DNA of 64,000 nt from Acanthosepion lycidas. Lineage: Eukaryota; Mollusca; Cephalopoda; Sepiida; Sepiidae. The stretch lies in assembly GCA_963932145.1 (NCBI GenBank), contig OZ010593.1, positions 33,789,255-33,853,254 on the forward strand. The letters run 5' to 3'. The position numbers were made by a program, and so were the translations under genes. Below, in pieces: positions 61,200 through 64,000 of the stretch (positions are counted from its first letter, which is position 1; each line of letters begins with the position of its first letter). Below the pieces are notes generated by a model. It was not told where the DNA came from. It worked only from the letters and a program-made list of their open reading frames with translations, and made no database searches.

Positions 61200-64000
61200 T
61201 ATACGAAACTTCTCATCAGAGATTCAGTTCTTGAAATACCCGAATGTCCGTTATGCAAGCTTTCACTAATTTTTCAATATCTTGGTCCATTTTGGTCAAT
61301 ATACGAAACTTCTCATCAGAGATTCAGTTCTTGAAATACCAGGATGTCCGTTATGCAAGCTTTCACTATTTTTTCAATATATTGGTCCATTTTGGTCAAT
61401 ATACGAAACTTCTCATCAGAGATTCAGTTCTTGAAATACCAGGATGTCCGTTATGCAAGCTTTCACTATTTTTTCAATATCTTGGTCCATTTTGGTCAAT
61501 ATACGAAACTTCTCATCAGAGATTCAGTTCTTGAAATACCAGGATGTCCGTTATGCAAGCTCTCACTATTTTTTCAATATATTGGTCCATTTTGGACAAT
61601 ATACGAAACTTCTCATCAGAGATTCAGTTCTTGAAATACCAGGATGTCCGTTATGCAAGCTTTCACTATTTTTTCAATATCTTGGTCCATTTTGGTCAAT
61701 ATACGAAACTTCTCATCAGAGATTCAGTTCTTGAAATACCAGGATGTCCGTTATGCAAGCTTTCACTATTTTTTCAATATCTTGGTCCATTTTGGTCAAT
61801 ATACGAAACTTCTCATCAGAGATTCAGTTCTTGAAATACCAGAATGTCCGTTATGCAAGCTTTCACTATTTTTTCAATATCTTGGTCCATTTTGGTCAAT
61901 ATACGAAACTTCTCATCAGAGATTCAGTTCTTGAAATACCAGGATGTCCGTTATGCAAGCTTTCACTATTTTTTCAATATATTGGTCCATTTTGGACAAT
62001 ATACGAAACTTCTCATCAGAGATTCAGTTCTTGAAATACCAGGATGTCCGTTATGCAAGCTTTCACTATTTTTTCAATATCTTGGTCCATTTTGGTCAAT
62101 ATACGAAACTTCTCATCAGAGATTCAGTTCTTGAAATACCAGGATGTCCGTTATGCAAGCTTTCACTATTTTTTCAATATATTGGTCCATTTTGGTCAAT
62201 ATACGAAACTTCTCATCAGAGATTCAGTTCTTGAAATACCAGGATGTCCGTTATGCAAGCTTTCACTATTTTTTCAATATCTTGGTCCATTTTGGTCAAT
62301 ATACGAAACTTCTCATCAGAGATTCAGTTCTTGAAATACCAGGATGTCCGTTATGCAAGCTCTCACTATTTTTTCAATATATTGGTCCATTTTGGACAAT
62401 ATACGAAACTTCTCATCAGAGATTCAGTTCTTGAAATACCAGGATGTCCGTTATGCAAGCTTTCACTATTTTTTCAATATCTTGGTCCATTTTGGACAAT
62501 ATACGAAACTTCTCATCAGAGATTCAGTTCTTGAAATACCAGGATGTCCGTTATGCAAGCTTTCACTATTTTTTCAATATCTTGGTCCATTTTGATCAAT
62601 ATACGAAACTTCTCATCAGAGATTCAGTTCTTGAAATACCAGGATGTCCGTTATGCAAGCTTTCACTATTTTTTCAATATCTTGGTCCATTTTGGTCAAT
62701 ATACGAAACTTCTCATCAGAGATTCAGTTCTTGAAATACCAGGATGTCCGTTATGCAAGCTTTCACTATTTTTTCAATATATTGGTCCATTTTGGTCAAT
62801 ATACGAAACTTCTCATCAGAGATTCAGTTCTTGAAATACCAGGATGTCCGTTATGCAAGCTTTCACTATTTTTTCAATATCTTGGTCCATTTTGGTCAAT
62901 ATACGAAACTTCTCATCAGAGATTCAGTTCTTGAAATACCAGGATGTCCGTTATGCAAGCTCTCACTATTTTTTCAATATATTGGTCCATTTTGGACAAT
63001 ATACGAAACTTCTCATCAGAGATTCAGTTCTTGAAATACCAGGATGTCCGTTATGCAAGCTTTCACTATTTTTTCAATATCTTGGTCCATTTTGGTCAAT
63101 ATACGAAACTTCTCATCAGAGATTCAGTTCTTGAAATACCAGGATGTCCGTTATGCAAGCTTTCACTATTTTTTCAATATCTTGGTCCATTTTGGTCAAT
63201 ATACGAAACTTCTTATCAGAGATTCAGTTCTTGAAATACCAGAATGTCCGTTATGCAAGCTTTCACTATTTTTTCAATATCTTGGTCCATTTTGGTCGAT
63301 ATACGAAACTTCTCATCAGAGATTCAGTTCTTGAAATACCAGGATGTCCGTTATGCAAGCTTTCACTATTTTTTCAATATATTGGTCCATTTTGGACAAT
63401 ATACGAAACTTCTCATCAGAGATTCAGTTCTTGAAATACCAGGATGTCCGTTATGCAAGCTTTCACTATTTTTTCAATATCTTGGTCCATTTTGGTCAAT
63501 ATACGAAACTTCTCATCAGAGATTCAGTTCTTGAAATACCAGGATGTCCGTTATGCAAGCTTTCACTATTTTTTCAATATATTGGTCCATTTTGGTCAAT
63601 ATACGAAACTTCTCATCAGAGATTCAGTTCTTGAAATACCAGGATGTCCGTTATGCAAGCTTTCACTATTTTTTCAATATCTTGGTCCATTTTGGTCAAT
63701 ATACGAAACTTCTCATCAGAGATTCAGTTCTTGAAATACCAGGATGTCCGTTATGCAAGCTCTCACTATTTTTTCAATATATTGGTCCATTTTGGACAAT
63801 ATACGAAACTTCTCATCAGAGATTCAGTTCTTGAAATACCAGGATGTCCGTTATGCAAGCTTTCACTATTTTTTCAATATCTTGGTCCATTTTGGACAAT
63901 ATACGAAACTTCTCATCAGAGATTCAGTTCTTGAAATACCAGGATGTCCGTTATGCAAGCTTTCACTATTTTTTCAATATCTTGGTCCATTTTGATCAAT
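61200..64000. repeat. 1.4-kb tandem duplication reaching the window end
   Basis: TTTTGATCAAT near 62,591 recurs at the last bases of the window (63,991), 1,400 bp later. The order of unit types between 61.2-62.6 and 62.6-64.0 kb corresponds, with a few differences. Confidence 0.82.

Larger units (their letters stand above)
27971..64000. repeat. 100-bp satellite array derived from a gypsy integrase zinc-finger segment
   Basis: Anchoring on AAGCTTTCAC, units start at 27,971 (a shorter edge unit), then 28,061, and continue to 63,957 plus a partial unit at the window end. That is 359 full units, of which 357 are exactly 100 bp and two are 98 bp. Units differ from consensus at about 0-4 sites. 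Two-state sites recur: GATGTCC or GATTCCC, CTTGGTCC or ATTGGTCC, GGTCAAT or GGACAAT, TTATGC or TCATGC. Most units contain a HindIII site (AAGCTT). Read on the minus strand, the unit contains HNGHPGISRTESLMRSF and, in another frame, MDQDIEKIVKAC, which are phrases of the gypsy integrase zinc-binding region. The unit is non-coding: 100 is not a multiple of three, so every frame meets a stop about every 300 bp. The far end lies outside the window. Confidence 0.98.

Noticed and set aside
27947-64000. Hundreds of overlapping 80-96-residue plus-strand open frames (starting MSVMQAFTIFS and similar) every 100 bp
   Set aside because: They are a product of the 100-bp monomer: because 100 leaves remainder one on division by three, each frame is open for about 290 bp and then meets the same TGA. 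They are antisense to the integrase-derived sequence and have no start context, domain or variation pattern of a coding sequence.
27971-64000. CRISPR array
   Set aside because: The whole 100-bp unit is repeated with no variable spacers, and the surroundings are animal-type mobile elements.

Overview
The window reads as non-coding, repeat-packed DNA from a metazoan, most likely a mollusc and plausibly a cephalopod. That placement is inference from style: very AT-rich intergenic DNA, many long (TA)n arrays, Tc1/mariner and piggyBac relics, Penelope-like retroelement pieces, and a Ty3/gypsy fossil of an invertebrate type. I found no intact host protein gene. Every recognisable protein-like stretch belongs to a decayed mobile element.

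Left part (1-27,970). Two long polypyrimidine domains (about 1.18-2.64 kb and 6.85-8.25 kb) are built from TTTC, ATCT and TTC repeats. Between and after them lie a mariner relic (4.4-5.0 kb), a Tc1-like relic partly covered by a 245-bp tandem duplication (5.3-6.0 kb), an internally deleted piggyBac-like transposon (9.5-10.66 kb), a second mariner piece (13.8-14.1 kb), a full-length 5S rRNA-like sequence (15.4-15.5 kb), two LINE reverse-transcriptase ends (20.1-20.4 and 23.4-23.9 kb), two Penelope-like endonuclease ends (17.3-17.5 and 22.9-23.1 kb), three copies of a palindromic mariner-type MITE (21.9, 24.5, 25.0 kb), a tRNA-like sequence (25.7 kb) and a GC-rich repeat family (12.1-12.75 and 26.1-26.95 kb). 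Foldback elements at 10.8, 12.2, 17.9 and 22.0 kb carry hammerhead-ribozyme-like cores. The best is a mirrored pair at 17,903-17,958 (minus) and 18,149-18,204 (plus).

Right part (27,971-64,000). More than half of the window is one satellite array: 359 monomers after a short edge unit. All but two are exactly 100 bp, and the array runs off the window end. Read on the minus strand, the monomer is a piece of the H2C2 zinc-binding region of a Ty3/gypsy integrase. The array begins exactly where the adjacent fossil gypsy integrase (about 27.02-27.97 kb, minus strand) would carry that same region, in the same orientation. The simplest reading is that a roughly 100-bp piece of a dead retroelement was amplified in place into a satellite of at least 36 kb. 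Inside the array, private variants reveal layered tandem duplications of 1.2, 1.3, 1.4, 1.5, 1.9, 2.1 and 2.498 kb, as expected from repeated unequal exchange.

The many 93-96-residue open frames repeated every 100 bp in the array are a by-product of a monomer length that is not a multiple of three. They should not be treated as genes.
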